Shown: positions 1-8,888, counted from the first letter of the stretch. The stretch is DNA of 64,000 nucleotides from a bacterium (GCA_016934955.1 JAFGRY010000043.1:30966-94965); one strand, 5' to 3'. The notes: a model not told the origin generated them from the letters alone. Translations and numbers: made by a program.

Positions 1-642
1 CGCTACAGCACGACCAGCATGGGGTCGGTGGAATCGATGATGCTCTCCTGCGGGTCGGCCGAGATCGGCCGGAAACTGGGGCTCCCCACCCAGGCCTACA
101 TCACGGTGAGCGATGCGGCCCTGCCCGACATACAGGCGGGAGTCGAATCGGGTATGGGCGGCATGCTGGCCGCCCTGACAGGTATCAGCAATATATCAGG
201 GCCCGGCATGCTGGATTATCTCAATTCGTTCAGCCTTGAAAAACTGGTCATGGACAATGAGATCTGCGGTATGGGTCTGAGGGCCCGTGCCGGCATTCAG
301 CCCCGCGACGATTTTCCCGCGGCACCGCTGATGGCGGAGCTGTTCCGGGAGAAGCACCTGCTCCTGTCCGAGCATACACGTGCGTTTCTCAGAGATGAGC
401 ACTATTTTCCCGGACCCGTGATCGATCGCCGTGATACGGCCGCCAGGGAGCGCGATCCCGCACTCTGGTCCGCCCGGGCCCGGGCGGAAATAGAACGGCG
501 ACGGGCCGCTTATGCCGCGCCCGAACTGCCGGCCGGACTCAGATCCCGGCTGTACGACCTGATGAGCCGGGAAGCCGCAGCCAACGGGCTTGACGCCCTG
601 CCGGTCCCGCTGCAGCGGGACTGGCGACATCTTCCCGACTGA
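1..642 (+). CDS. MttB-superfamily methyltransferase, C-terminal part (5' end outside window)
   Basis: The reading frame is open from base 1 to the TGA at 640-642, so this is the last 213 residues of a longer protein; the family is usually about 480-500 residues. The sequence resembles the trimethylamine/glycine-betaine methyltransferase (MttB) superfamily: a glycine-rich core strand and helix (SDAALPDIQAG, then VESGMGG), the segment LEKLVMDNEICGM, and a tail rich in ERRR/DPALW. These enzymes move a methyl group from a quaternary or tertiary amine to the cobalt of a partner corrinoid protein, and that partner lies 34 bp downstream. No in-frame TAG occurs in the visible part. By rough alignment this part includes the pyrrolysine position of true MttB, so it is probably a non-Pyl member. 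The substrate cannot be told from this fragment. Confidence 0.82.
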   Translation, partial: RYSTTSMGSVESMMLSCGSAEIGRKLGLPTQAYITVSDAALPDIQAGVESGMGGMLAALTGISNISGPGMLDYLNSFSLEKLVMDNEICGMGLRARAGIQPRDDFPAAPLMAELFREKHLLLSEHTRAFLRDEHYFPGPVIDRRDTAARERDPALWSARARAEIERRRAAYAAPELPAGLRSRLYDLMSREAAANGLDALPVPLQRDWRHLPD

Positions 643-676
643 GCGAACCATGGTACCCGACACCAGGAGACACCCT

Positions 677-1309
677 ATGGAACTTCTCGACCGCATATCA
701 GCCGCACTGCAGCAGGGAAACGATGCCGCGGTGCTTCAATACACCGGAAACGCCATCGAAGCCGGGATACCCGCATCCGATATTCTCAACAGGGGACTGA
801 TCGCCGGCATGGATGTAATCGGCCTGAAATTTAAAAATCAGGAGATATTCCTTCCCGATGTTCTGCTGGCGGCGCGGGCCATGAACGCAGGCATGGGCGA
901 ACTCAAGCCCCTGCTCATGAAGGCCGGTGTGAAGGCCAAGGGGAAAGTGGTGCTGGGAACAGTCGCGGGGGATCTCCACGATATCGGAAAAAATCTCGTC
1001 GGCATCATGCTAAAAGGCGCGGGATACGAGGTGATCGATCTCGGCACTGATGTGCCCGCTGAACGGTTCATCGATACGGCCGTGACTGAAGACGCCCCGG
1101 TGATCGGGATGTCCGCCCTGCTGACGACCACCATGCCGTCCATGCGTGATGTCACCGCCCTGCTTGCCGGGCGGGGATTGAACACCCGCATCAAGACCGT
1201 GGTGGGCGGGGCGCCGCTCTCCGCGCGCACCGCGGCCGAACTTGGAGCCGACTACTATGCGGGTGATGCCGCCACCGCCGTTGACATCGTCAACACCATC
1301 CTCAGCTGA
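677..1309 (+). CDS. Methyltransferase-associated corrinoid (B12-binding) protein
   Basis: This 210-residue protein has the two-part build of MtbC/MttC/MtaC-type corrinoid proteins. Residues 1-85 form a helical cap (B12-binding 2), and about 88-210 form a Rossmann-like cobalamin domain. The cobalt-ligating motif DLHDIG is at residues 99-104, with His101 as lower ligand. SALLTTTMP and VVGGAPL are the further cobalamin loops. The start is the ATG at 677 because AGGAGA lies 6 bases upstream; the frame is open further 5', but that overlaps the previous gene. It would carry the methyl group between the upstream MttB-like enzyme and the downstream homocysteine methyltransferase. The three genes are spaced 34 and 14 bp apart, which suggests one operon. 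Confidence 0.93.
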   Translation: MELLDRISAALQQGNDAAVLQYTGNAIEAGIPASDILNRGLIAGMDVIGLKFKNQEIFLPDVLLAARAMNAGMGELKPLLMKAGVKAKGKVVLGTVAGDLHDIGKNLVGIMLKGAGYEVIDLGTDVPAERFIDTAVTEDAPVIGMSALLTTTMPSMRDVTALLAGRGLNTRIKTVVGGAPLSARTAAELGADYYAGDAATAVDIVNTILS

Positions 1310-1323
1310 CACTGGAGACCGCC

Positions 1324-2235
1324 ATGTCGTCCATACACGCTCTGCTCGCTGAAAGGCCCGTTCTCGTGGGTGACGGGGCCATGGGGAGCATGCTCATGAA
1401 ACGGGGGCTGCAAAAAGGATCGTGCCCCGAATTGATGAACCGGACCCACCCGGAAGTGCTGGAGCGTATCGCCGCCGAATATCTCGCTGCCGGCGCCGAC
1501 ATCATCGAGACAAACACGTTCGGAGGCAGCCCGCTGAAACTGGCCGGATACGGCCTTGACAGTGAAACCGAACAACTCAATGGAGAGGCGGTCGTCTGCG
1601 CACGTCGGGCCGGGGGCGGCCGGGCCCTGATCGCGGGATCCTGCGGTCCCACCGGCCACATGCTCATCCCCTATGGGACCGTAGAGCCTGAGACGATGCT
1701 CCACGGATTCCGGCGTCAGATCGGCGCCCTGGCGGAGGCGGGGGCCGATCTGATCTGTATCGAAACCATGACCGATATCAAGGAGGCCTGTCTCGCGCTC
1801 CAGGCGGCCGCAGAGACCGCTCCCGGTTTGCCGCGAATCGCGACCATGACATTTGATAAAACGGCTTCCGGCTATGTGACGATAATGGGCGTGCCGGTTG
1901 CCCGGGCGGCGGAACGGCTGACAGCGTCCGGTGCGGACGTTCTGGGGTCGAACTGCGGCAACGGAATTGACGCCATGATCGAAATCGCGACAGCATTCCG
2001 GGAACACACCTCCCTTCCCCTCCTCATCCAGGCAAACGCCGGCAAACCGGAACTGCGCGGCACGGAGGTCGTCTACCCGGAATCACCGGACTATTTCGCT
2101 CAGCGGGTGCCGCAGCTCATCGCCGCCGGCGCCTCCATTATCGGCGGCTGCTGCGGGACCACGCCTGAACATATCACGGCCATCAGAGCCGCGGTGGACC
2201 GGGCGCTCGGGCGGAAAGGCGCGCATCCTGCCTGA
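1324..2235 (+). CDS. Zinc-dependent homocysteine S-methyltransferase (MetH N-terminal/BHMT type)
   Basis: A 303-residue TIM-barrel enzyme of the Pfam S-methyl_trans family. The zinc ligands are visible as Cys211 (in NCGNG) and the Cys276-Cys277 pair (in GGCCGTT). The N-terminal GDGAMGSML and the ETNTFGG motif are typical of the homocysteine domain of cobalamin methionine synthase. The folate, B12 and activation domains of MetH are absent, so it works as a stand-alone module. Next to an MttB-like enzyme and a corrinoid protein, the simplest role is to accept the amine-derived methyl group on homocysteine and make methionine. Transfer to another thiol is possible. Confidence 0.9.
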   Translation: MSSIHALLAERPVLVGDGAMGSMLMKRGLQKGSCPELMNRTHPEVLERIAAEYLAAGADIIETNTFGGSPLKLAGYGLDSETEQLNGEAVVCARRAGGGRALIAGSCGPTGHMLIPYGTVEPETMLHGFRRQIGALAEAGADLICIETMTDIKEACLALQAAAETAPGLPRIATMTFDKTASGYVTIMGVPVARAAERLTASGADVLGSNCGNGIDAMIEIATAFREHTSLPLLIQANAGKPELRGTEVVYPESPDYFAQRVPQLIAAGASIIGGCCGTTPEHITAIRAAVDRALGRKGAHPA

Positions 2236-2308
2236 GAGCGGCCGGCAGAAGGAGACGGACGACGGCCGCGGAAGGCCGCCGCACCGGCGCCGCGCCCTGG
2301 GATTCTGG

Positions 2309-3601
2309 ATGTGCACCGCCCTGGTCGTCGGCAATATGGTCGGTTCAGGTATTTTCCTGCTTCCGGCCGCGCTTGCCCCGTTCGGCGGTATCAGCATCTT
2401 CGGCTGGATCGTGACCGCCGGAGGCGCCGTCATCCTGGCGCTGATCTTCTCCCGGCTCAGCCGCTTCATCACCCGCGCGGGCGGGCCCTACGCATTCACC
2501 AGACTGGCCTTCGGCGATTTTCCCGGTTTTATCGTCGCCTGGGGATACTGGATCTCCATTCTCTGCGGAAATGCCGCCATCGCTGTCGCAATGACGGGAT
2601 ACCTCGGCGTACTTTTCCCCGTTCTCTCCGCCGCTCCCTGGGCGGCCTTTACGGTAACCATCGCATCGGTGTGGATTCTGACCCTGATCAACCTTCTGGG
2701 CATACGGGAATCGGGGATTGTCCAGATGACAACGGTCATCCTCAAGACGGCGCCTCTGGCGGCTATCGCCGTCTTCGGACTGCTGCGTCTGAATTTGGAC
2801 CATTTCACTCCCCTCAACACCAGCGGTACCGATTCGTTCAGCGCGGTTACCGCGGCCGCGGCTCTGACGCTCTGGGCGTTCCTGGGACTTGAATCGGCCT
2901 CCATTCCCTCCGACTATGTGAAAAACCCGGCGCGCACCATCCCCGCCGCGACGGTAACCGGCACGATGCTCGCGGCCCTGTTATACATCACTGCGACAGT
3001 TGCGGTGATGGGCGTTATCCCGCGGACGGTCCTGTCTCTCTCCAGCGCCCCTTTCGCCGATGCCGCCGCCTCGATCTGGGGCCGCCCGGCCCGGTACGCT
3101 GTGGCGGCCGGAGCCGCCATATCCTGTTTCGGCGCGCTCAACGGCTGGATTCTGCTGCAGGGACATCTGCCGCGCATCATCGCCGGGGACCGGCTGTTTC
3201 CCCGCGCTTTCTCCCGGACTACCCTTAAAGGGGCTCCGGTTTTCGGCCTCCTGCTGTCGAGCACGGCCGTCACGCTGCTGCTGATCCTCAATTACACCAA
3301 AGGCCTCGTGGCAAAATTCACCTTCATCATCATGCTCGCCACGCTGGCAACGCTGGTTCCCTATCTGTTCTGCAGCATATCGGAAATAATTATCCGGCGG
3401 AAAAACAGCAGCCTTCCGGCCGGCCGGCGAAGAGCGGGCCTGCTGCTCCTCTCCCTAGCCGGATTGCTCTATTCCGCCTGGGCCGTCGCAGGACTCGGCT
3501 GGAGTATCATCGGCTGGGGTCTGGGCCTGATGCTCACCGGTGTTCCCGTCTATCTCTATGCCAGGCGCACGTTCTCCCGCGTTCAGCATCCTCCCCGCTG
3601 A
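2309..3601 (+). CDS. APC-superfamily amino-acid permease (start uncertain)
   Basis: About 430 residues with some 12 hydrophobic segments. The first helix carries the APC signature GNMVGSGIFLLP, whose unwound GSG segment binds substrate. It resembles amino-acid/polyamine antiporters of the YjeH/arginine-agmatine type. The frame is open upstream of Met2309 across the end of the previous gene and encodes RRALGFW just before it, as homologues usually do. No ATG, GTG or TTG occurs in that stretch, only a CTG at 2228 and an AAGGAG at 2249-2254 followed by ACG. The true start may therefore be non-canonical. It lies 73 bp after the homocysteine methyltransferase on the same strand, so it may import a substrate related to the methyl-transfer genes; that link is a guess. 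Confidence 0.85.
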   Translation: MCTALVVGNMVGSGIFLLPAALAPFGGISIFGWIVTAGGAVILALIFSRLSRFITRAGGPYAFTRLAFGDFPGFIVAWGYWISILCGNAAIAVAMTGYLGVLFPVLSAAPWAAFTVTIASVWILTLINLLGIRESGIVQMTTVILKTAPLAAIAVFGLLRLNLDHFTPLNTSGTDSFSAVTAAAALTLWAFLGLESASIPSDYVKNPARTIPAATVTGTMLAALLYITATVAVMGVIPRTVLSLSSAPFADAAASIWGRPARYAVAAGAAISCFGALNGWILLQGHLPRIIAGDRLFPRAFSRTTLKGAPVFGLLLSSTAVTLLLILNYTKGLVAKFTFIIMLATLATLVPYLFCSISEIIIRRKNSSLPAGRRRAGLLLLSLAGLLYSAWAVAGLGWSIIGWGLGLMLTGVPVYLYARRTFSRVQHPPR

Positions 3602-3693
3602 TCACGGGGCCGACCCTTCCCGCTCTTCAGCGGTTTGATTTTGAAAAAAAAATCATTACATTACGGTCAACAATCCCAAGGAAGGCCCGTACC

Positions 3694-4608
3694 ATGGAAG
3701 ATATTCTCGTCAAAGCGATCACCGCCGGCCTCGGATTGCGGGCGGTCGCCTGTACCACGGACGCGCTTTCCAATCGCATCTGTCGCCAGCATGCGACCTC
3801 CCCCCTGGGGTCGGTGCTTCTCTCCCGGGCCCTTTCCGCGGCGGCCTGCCTGGGGGGGCTGGGCGGCAGGGACGAACGGGTCGCGCTTACATTCGAGGGA
3901 AACGGACCGGCGGGAATGATCCTGACCGAAGCCAACGGCCGTGGTCATGTCAAAGGATTTATTGCCAATCCCGAGGTGGCCCCCGCACTCACCGGCGGAA
4001 CCCTTGACCTGGGGGAAGCGCTTGGCAAGGCGGGGCTGCTCACCGTCACAAGGGACATCGGACTCGGGCAGCCCTATACCGGTACCGTCCACCTCATCAC
4101 CAGTCTCATCGGCGACGACCTTGCCTTCTATCTCAGCGAATCGGAGCAGATCCCGTCGGCCGTGGGGGTGAGCTCCAGCCTCGATCAGGCTGGAGGGCTT
4201 CACCACTGCGGAGGATTTATCGTACAGTCACTTCCCCGGGAGGGGGGAAAGCCGGTGGATGATACTGTTCTGCAGGACATCGTCCACCGGATTGCCGGTA
4301 TCGGCTCGCTCAATGAATGTATCGGCCGCGGCGGCGGCCCGGAGGCCCTCCTCGCTGCTATTTTCGGTGAGATCCCCTTTGAAATCATTCAGCGGACGCC
4401 TCTGGAATTCCGGTGCTCCTGCAGCAGGGAGCGCCTTTCCCGCGCTCTCACCGCCCTGGGCCGGGAGAGTATCGAAGCCATGATCGAAGATAGCGAGACC
4501 ACCGAAGCCGTCTGCGAATATTGCCGGAAACGCTACCTGTTCACGCGCGCTGAACTGGGGGCCGTTCTGGCTGCAATCAAGGGAAACGGGCATGAAAACA
4601 CGAAATGA
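3694..4608 (+). CDS. hslO: Hsp33 redox-regulated chaperone
   Basis: A 304-residue cytoplasmic holdase that is switched on by oxidative unfolding. The N-terminal domain holds the expected VLLSRALSAAACLGGL region. The C-terminal zinc redox switch is intact: Cys241-x-Cys243 and Cys274-x-x-Cys277. Length is normal for the family. GGAAGG lies about 10 bases before the ATG. The gene overlaps the following VOC gene by 17 bases, so the two are probably co-transcribed and translationally coupled. Confidence 0.96.
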   Translation: MEDILVKAITAGLGLRAVACTTDALSNRICRQHATSPLGSVLLSRALSAAACLGGLGGRDERVALTFEGNGPAGMILTEANGRGHVKGFIANPEVAPALTGGTLDLGEALGKAGLLTVTRDIGLGQPYTGTVHLITSLIGDDLAFYLSESEQIPSAVGVSSSLDQAGGLHHCGGFIVQSLPREGGKPVDDTVLQDIVHRIAGIGSLNECIGRGGGPEALLAAIFGEIPFEIIQRTPLEFRCSCSRERLSRALTALGRESIEAMIEDSETTEAVCEYCRKRYLFTRAELGAVLAAIKGNGHENTK

Positions 4609-4969
4609 GAAGGATTTTCCGGAAGTCACTGCTGCCCTCGGATGGCGGTATCACCACCTGGGCATACCCACCGGCACTCCCGTCCCGGGCGAGCGTTTTA
4701 TCAGCGATCTCGGTATCTGGGTCGCCGGTTTCGATACCAGCCCCTTCGGGATTGAATGGATGCGTTTCGCCCCCGACTGCGCAGTGCATCCGCTGGTGCG
4801 CACTGTCCCCCATCTCGCATTTGTGGTGGATGATCTCGAAAAGGAGCTGTCCGGACGGGAGGTGATATGTGACATCTCGTCCCCCTGCAATGGGATTCGC
4901 GTGGCCATGATCGTCGACAACGGCGCTCCGATCGAACTCATGGAATTCGATCGGGCCGATGGCTGCTGA
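4592..4969 (+). CDS. Small VOC-family (glyoxalase fold) protein
   Basis: A 125-residue single-module protein of the vicinal oxygen chelate fold: YHHLGIP opens it, VPHLAFVVDDLE lies in the middle, and a terminal APIELMEF strand carries the usual Glu ligand. His23 and Glu115 (approximate) are candidate metal ligands. The substrate is unknown; relatives include methylmalonyl-CoA epimerase-like and glyoxalase-like proteins. The ATG lies inside the end of hslO (17-base overlap). No specific role can be assigned beyond co-expression with Hsp33. Confidence 0.8.
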   Translation: MKTRNEKDFPEVTAALGWRYHHLGIPTGTPVPGERFISDLGIWVAGFDTSPFGIEWMRFAPDCAVHPLVRTVPHLAFVVDDLEKELSGREVICDISSPCNGIRVAMIVDNGAPIELMEFDRADGC

Positions 4970-4990
4970 CGTGACAGGCAGGATAGAAAA

Positions 4991-5021
4991 CGCCTCCCGG
5001 AGGCATGTCAGCCGGGAGGCG
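4991..5021. terminator. Hairpin between convergent genes
   Basis: A perfect 10-bp inverted repeat, CGCCTCCCGG at 4991-5000 and CCGGGAGGCG at 5012-5021, with an 11-base loop. It sits in the 72-bp gap between the convergent VOC and S15 hydrolase genes. There is no clear T-tract, so it may be a factor-assisted or bidirectional terminator. Confidence 0.6.
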
Positions 5022-5041
5022 CTGCATATCGTGTTCTACGG

Positions 5042-7459
5042 TCACTGATTGATTACAGGCAGGAGAATACGCGACGGATATCGCTCTGAATGGTAGATGC
5101 GCTGTTTCGCGCTGATGTATTCAGTCTCCATTTCGTTGTGTCCGCCGGTGTTCAGGTTGCGGGAGAACAGGGGAAAGAGCGCCGAGGCGATCTCGACCCG
5201 AATGCGGTGACCCGGCCGGAACGTGATACCGGTCTGCCAGAGATCGATTGTATATGAATAGACGGTATCGGGCTCGACCGGAACCTCCCGTTTCGTCGAT
5301 TCACGGAAACGGGCCCTGATCATGCCCCTGGCCAGTACCATTATCCTGCCCTGCTCATCGACATCCGAGAATGTGACGAACCAGTCGGTATCTCTTCCTG
5401 AAGTCGACGCGTACAGGATCGCCGAAAGCGGTCCGGCAACGGTCAGGGACGTGTCCAGGGGCGCGGTCTGAAACACGAGTATATCGGAACGTCTGTCCGT
5501 GACGCTGGTATGGAACGCGGCCGCCTTGCTTCGTTCCGCCTCGAGATCAACGCCGTCCTCCTTCTCCTTCCGTATTTCCTCCTCACTCTTGAAGTAATAT
5601 TCCGGATACGGCGTCGGATCACCCGGATCATACAGGTACTCGTCGCAGTCGCGTGTTCCGGCCTGTTCAACGGTGAGCCGCCCGTCGCCCCGGGAGGTAT
5701 TGGCGCCGCTGTCGCTGCTCAGATAAAGGGGCGTGAATTCCGTTTGGGGCAGCGGATAGTGCGGACCCGTCAGCCATCTGCCGGAGAACATATCGTACAG
5801 CATGACAAGCGGTTCGTCCAGGATATCGTTCTTTTCTCCTTTGAGCCAGTAATCGAACCATTTCAGATACCGGGTCTGCAGGTCGAGCGCCGCCTCCTGG
5901 CCCAGCACGTGACTCCCTATCCTGTTGGAGGACTCGGATGTGTGCCCCCAGGGTCCTATGATCAGTTTGAGATGCCGGTTCCCGGACTTCCTGAGCGCAA
6001 GATAATTCAGCTTTGAGCCGATGCCGTCGCCATCGAACCACCCGGACTGCAGAAACACCGGAATGGTGACATCGTGCAGCTTTTCCATAAAATTCGCCCG
6101 TTCCCAGTAGCCGGAGTTGACATTGTTCAGGATCCATTTCCGCCAGTAGGGGTTCTTTTTCTTCAGCACTTTTTCATCAAGGTCGATCACCGGCAGCGAC
6201 CGGAGAATCTCTTCGTATTGCCGTTCGTTGATTCTCTCCATAATACTGCCGCTGAGATCGGCCGTCGCCTCGCTCTCCAGTATCTCCGCCCACCAGAACG
6301 CGCCCAGGATGTAGAACACACCGTATTCATACGGAATGTTGTAGAACGGATCAGGAGGGGCCACGTTGGGAATGATGGTGGTCAGATGGGGCGGCTTTTC
6401 CGCGGCGGCCCAGAGCTGTACCCATCCCACGTAGGAGCCGCCGATCATTCCGACTCGGCCGCTGGACCACTCCCGAGTGCCAAGCCATTCGACCGCGTCG
6501 TATCCGTCTTCCGGTTCGTTGACAAACGGTTCCCAGACGCCTTCCGAAGCAAAACGGCCGCGACAGTCCTGAACAGCGGTTACATATCCCCGTTTCGCCC
6601 AGTATGTCGCTTCCAGCTCCTGCATCTCCTTTTTATAGGGCGTACGAATGAGAATGACAGGAAATCGCTCCAGGGAATCGCTTTGCGGCACATAGAGATC
6701 GGTGGAGAGACGAGTGCCATCACGCATCGGCATCATCACGGTTCTCCGTTCAACACCGTATGCCGGCTGGGAGACGGTTGTATCGACGTTCCGCAGGGCC
6801 ATAAGTGATTCGCATCCCTCCCGGACGTAGGCAGCGTACTGCACCGGCACGTCCATCATGTATATGACTCCCGCATCATCCGCCCAGATACCCAGCTTGA
6901 TCCCGAGGAGCGTATACGCATACGTTCGCAGGGCTCTTCTCTCCCCGTCGACCATTGCCAGCGTTTCTCCGGTGTATTCGAGGGTGGCGTCAACCATCTG
7001 ATTGGGGAAAAGAAAGCGGGGAAATGTCTGAACTCCTTTTACGTCATGATCGTACCTCCTGATCATCAGCGTTTCAAATACGGGATCATAGCTGCCGTAC
7101 AGGATCGATCCGGGTGTGAAGGGAATACGATACTCTCTCTCCCCGGCCGTGAACACGGCCAGCGTATCGATCCGCCTTACGATAATGGTGTCTGTGGGAA
7201 TCTCGATGACCGCACTGTTCCAGCTCCCGCTGCTGTCTGCGCCGATCCGGAATCCGTAGGAGATGTTCTGCCCGGCATAGTGGAGCGTGAACACCCGCTC
7301 GTAGTCTCCGTTCCCGTCAAGCTCGTAACGGATGGTGCCTATTCTGGAGTCATTTTTATAGAGTGAGAATACTCCGCTTTCCGCATACGCCCTTCTCTCC
7401 TGGGCATGCGCCGGCACCGCCAGCATGCACGCGATGATATACACAACGATATGTTTCAT
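5042..7459 (-). CDS. Exported CocE/NonD (X-Pro dipeptidyl-peptidase S15) family hydrolase
   Basis: An 805-residue secreted hydrolase. A signal peptide (about residues 1-19, ending AHA) precedes a roughly 210-residue beta-rich N-terminal domain that is not part of the standard family. An alpha/beta hydrolase follows with nucleophile Ser342 in GGSYVGW, the oxyanion region RTPYKK, the acid in GWFDGDG and His in GPWGHTS. The C-terminal 230 residues are the jelly-roll typical of S15/CocE esterases. The family cleaves peptides after proline or hydrolyses esters and amides; the substrate here is unknown. GGGAG lies 7 bases before the ATG. An AT-rich block at about 7496-7520 upstream is the likely promoter zone. 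Confidence 0.92.
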   Translation of the reverse strand: MKHIVVYIIACMLAVPAHAQERRAYAESGVFSLYKNDSRIGTIRYELDGNGDYERVFTLHYAGQNISYGFRIGADSSGSWNSAVIEIPTDTIIVRRIDTLAVFTAGEREYRIPFTPGSILYGSYDPVFETLMIRRYDHDVKGVQTFPRFLFPNQMVDATLEYTGETLAMVDGERRALRTYAYTLLGIKLGIWADDAGVIYMMDVPVQYAAYVREGCESLMALRNVDTTVSQPAYGVERRTVMMPMRDGTRLSTDLYVPQSDSLERFPVILIRTPYKKEMQELEATYWAKRGYVTAVQDCRGRFASEGVWEPFVNEPEDGYDAVEWLGTREWSSGRVGMIGGSYVGWVQLWAAAEKPPHLTTIIPNVAPPDPFYNIPYEYGVFYILGAFWWAEILESEATADLSGSIMERINERQYEEILRSLPVIDLDEKVLKKKNPYWRKWILNNVNSGYWERANFMEKLHDVTIPVFLQSGWFDGDGIGSKLNYLALRKSGNRHLKLIIGPWGHTSESSNRIGSHVLGQEAALDLQTRYLKWFDYWLKGEKNDILDEPLVMLYDMFSGRWLTGPHYPLPQTEFTPLYLSSDSGANTSRGDGRLTVEQAGTRDCDEYLYDPGDPTPYPEYYFKSEEEIRKEKEDGVDLEAERSKAAAFHTSVTDRRSDILVFQTAPLDTSLTVAGPLSAILYASTSGRDTDWFVTFSDVDEQGRIMVLARGMIRARFRESTKREVPVEPDTVYSYTIDLWQTGITFRPGHRIRVEIASALFPLFSRNLNTGGHNEMETEYISAKQRIYHSERYPSRILLPVINQ

Positions 7460-7567
7460 AGGGTTTCTCCCGCGCAGGTGAGTGATGGCGCGATATTATA
7501 TATTATTTAATTATAAATTAAAACGGTGAGTCGGCCTGACTGAACGGATGAACAGGGGACCACTGAA

Positions 7568-7888
7568 TTATTCGTCTTCGACGACAACGGCGGTGCCGAA
7601 CGCCAGCAGTTCAGCGGCGCCGCCCATGATCATCGAAGTGCTGAACCCCATGCCGACTACGGCATTGGCCCCCATACGCTCCGCATCCTCGAGCATTCTG
7701 TCGATGGCCTGTTCCCGGGATTCGGCCATCAGCTTGGTGTACTCTGTTATTTCCCCGCCGACCATATTCTTCAAGGCGGCCATGATATCCGAGCCCATAC
7801 CCCTCGCCCTGATAGTGTTGCCCCGGGTGAGGCCCAGCACTGTAACGATTTTTTTCCCGGGGATGGTGTGGGTTGTCACGAGAATCAT
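7568..7888 (-). CDS. YbjQ/UPF0145 family protein
   Basis: A 106-residue protein matching the YbjQ (UPF0145, heavy-metal-binding domain) family throughout: VTTHTIPGKKI at the start, GLTRGNTIRAR, and MGANAVVGMGF, ending in a hydrophobic GTAVVV strand. Homologues form pentameric rings of unknown function. The ATG overlaps the anti-sigma stop codon (ATGA at 7888-7885), with AAAGGAG 8 bases upstream, so translation is coupled to the sigma/anti-sigma genes. Confidence 0.92.
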   Translation of the reverse strand: MILVTTHTIPGKKIVTVLGLTRGNTIRARGMGSDIMAALKNMVGGEITEYTKLMAESREQAIDRMLEDAERMGANAVVGMGFSTSMIMGGAAELLAFGTAVVVEDE

Positions 7889-8322
7889 CGCACCACTCCT
7901 TTGTATTTGTCAACCTTGATGGTCGCCATCCGTTCCCGGATGACATAGAGAAGCATGATGATGAAACCGACGACAATGGCTCCGACACTGATTCGGGAAA
8001 GCAGCGGTTCCTGAGTGTCCCTGAACATCTCGATCAGGGCGAATACGACCAGCGTCAGCCATCCGCCGATAATGAGAAGAAGACCGGACAGTTTCGCCCA
8101 CCTGCTGTAGGGCCGTTTCCAGAGGGATTCCAGCAGCTCGTCTTCAGGCTCCCTGAATGAGACGCCGCCGAGCATATCCCCCGCCTGAAGCAGTTCATCG
8201 TAATCATCCCTGCAGGCTGCGCATTTTCGCAGGTGATCGTGAATCTCGTTGGATTCATCATTGGTCAGTTCCTGGTCGATCAATCCAACCAGCAGTTTTT
8301 TGTATTTTTCGCAGTCTGTCAT
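7885..8322 (-). CDS. Anti-sigma factor with zinc-finger (ZAS-type) and membrane segments
   Basis: About 145 residues. The N-terminal part has the anti-sigma zinc motif His-x3-Cys-x2-Cys (HDHLRKCAAC), preceded by CEKYKKLLVGLIDQEL. Two hydrophobic helices in the C-terminal half (LLLIIGGWLTLVVFAL and VGAIVVGFIIMLLYV) anchor it in the inner membrane. The ATG at 8322 is chosen because it overlaps the sigma factor stop (ATGA) and has GGGAG 8 bases upstream; a GTG nine bases earlier is also in frame. It should bind and inhibit the adjacent ECF sigma factor. The inducing signal is not visible. Confidence 0.88.
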   Translation of the reverse strand: MTDCEKYKKLLVGLIDQELTNDESNEIHDHLRKCAACRDDYDELLQAGDMLGGVSFREPEDELLESLWKRPYSRWAKLSGLLLIIGGWLTLVVFALIEMFRDTQEPLLSRISVGAIVVGFIIMLLYVIRERMATIKVDKYKGVVR

Positions 8323-8888
8323 TGTGCACACTCCCTTTCAGACCGAATCATGGTTTCATATTCATGCTTGAAACTTTTTCGCGCGTGGAAGAGCCGGCTC
8401 ATCACCGTGCCCCGGGGTATTGCCAGAATATCGGAGATCTCGTTGTAACACAGTCCCTGAATGTATTTCATGATAAGGATCTCCCGAAATTCCGGCTGCA
8501 GCCTGTCCAGCACTTCCCATATCTGTGTCTTCTGCTCCGACAGCAGCAGAATTGAATACGGGTTGTCGAATTCTTTTCCGGTTCTCTCTTGCCGGATCTG
8601 TTCCGCGTAATAGGTATCGGCGGTTTTTTTCCTGCTGAGCATATTGAGACAGCAGTTCCTGAGGATGCGGTAGAACCAGGGATAAAACCGGTCGAGCTGC
8701 TTGAGCCTGGGAAACGCGACAAACGCCCGGGTGAAGGATTCCTGGCAGGCGTCCGCTGCGTCTTCGCTGTTTCTCATAAGCGCACTGGCATGAAAAAAGG
8801 CTTCCCGGCGGTATTTTTTCACCAGATACTCGAATCCCGCGGGATCCTGATGCCTGATGCAGAGTTTTATTGCTGTTTCTTCGTTCAT
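8319..8888 (-). CDS. ECF (sigma-70 family) RNA polymerase sigma factor
   Basis: About 189 residues with the two ECF regions. Sigma region 2 includes EDAADACQESFTRAF and the core-binding FYPWFYRILRN. Region 4 includes FREILIMKYIQGLCYNEISDIL, with the helix-turn-helix ending in PRGTVMSRLFHARK. A GTG three bases upstream of the chosen ATG is an alternative start. The anti-sigma gene follows with a 4-base overlap, the classical arrangement, and YbjQ completes a three-gene coupled cassette. It is likely autoregulated, but I could not identify its promoter motif. Confidence 0.94.
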   Translation of the reverse strand: MNEETAIKLCIRHQDPAGFEYLVKKYRREAFFHASALMRNSEDAADACQESFTRAFVAFPRLKQLDRFYPWFYRILRNCCLNMLSRKKTADTYYAEQIRQERTGKEFDNPYSILLLSEQKTQIWEVLDRLQPEFREILIMKYIQGLCYNEISDILAIPRGTVMSRLFHARKSFKHEYETMIRSERECAQ

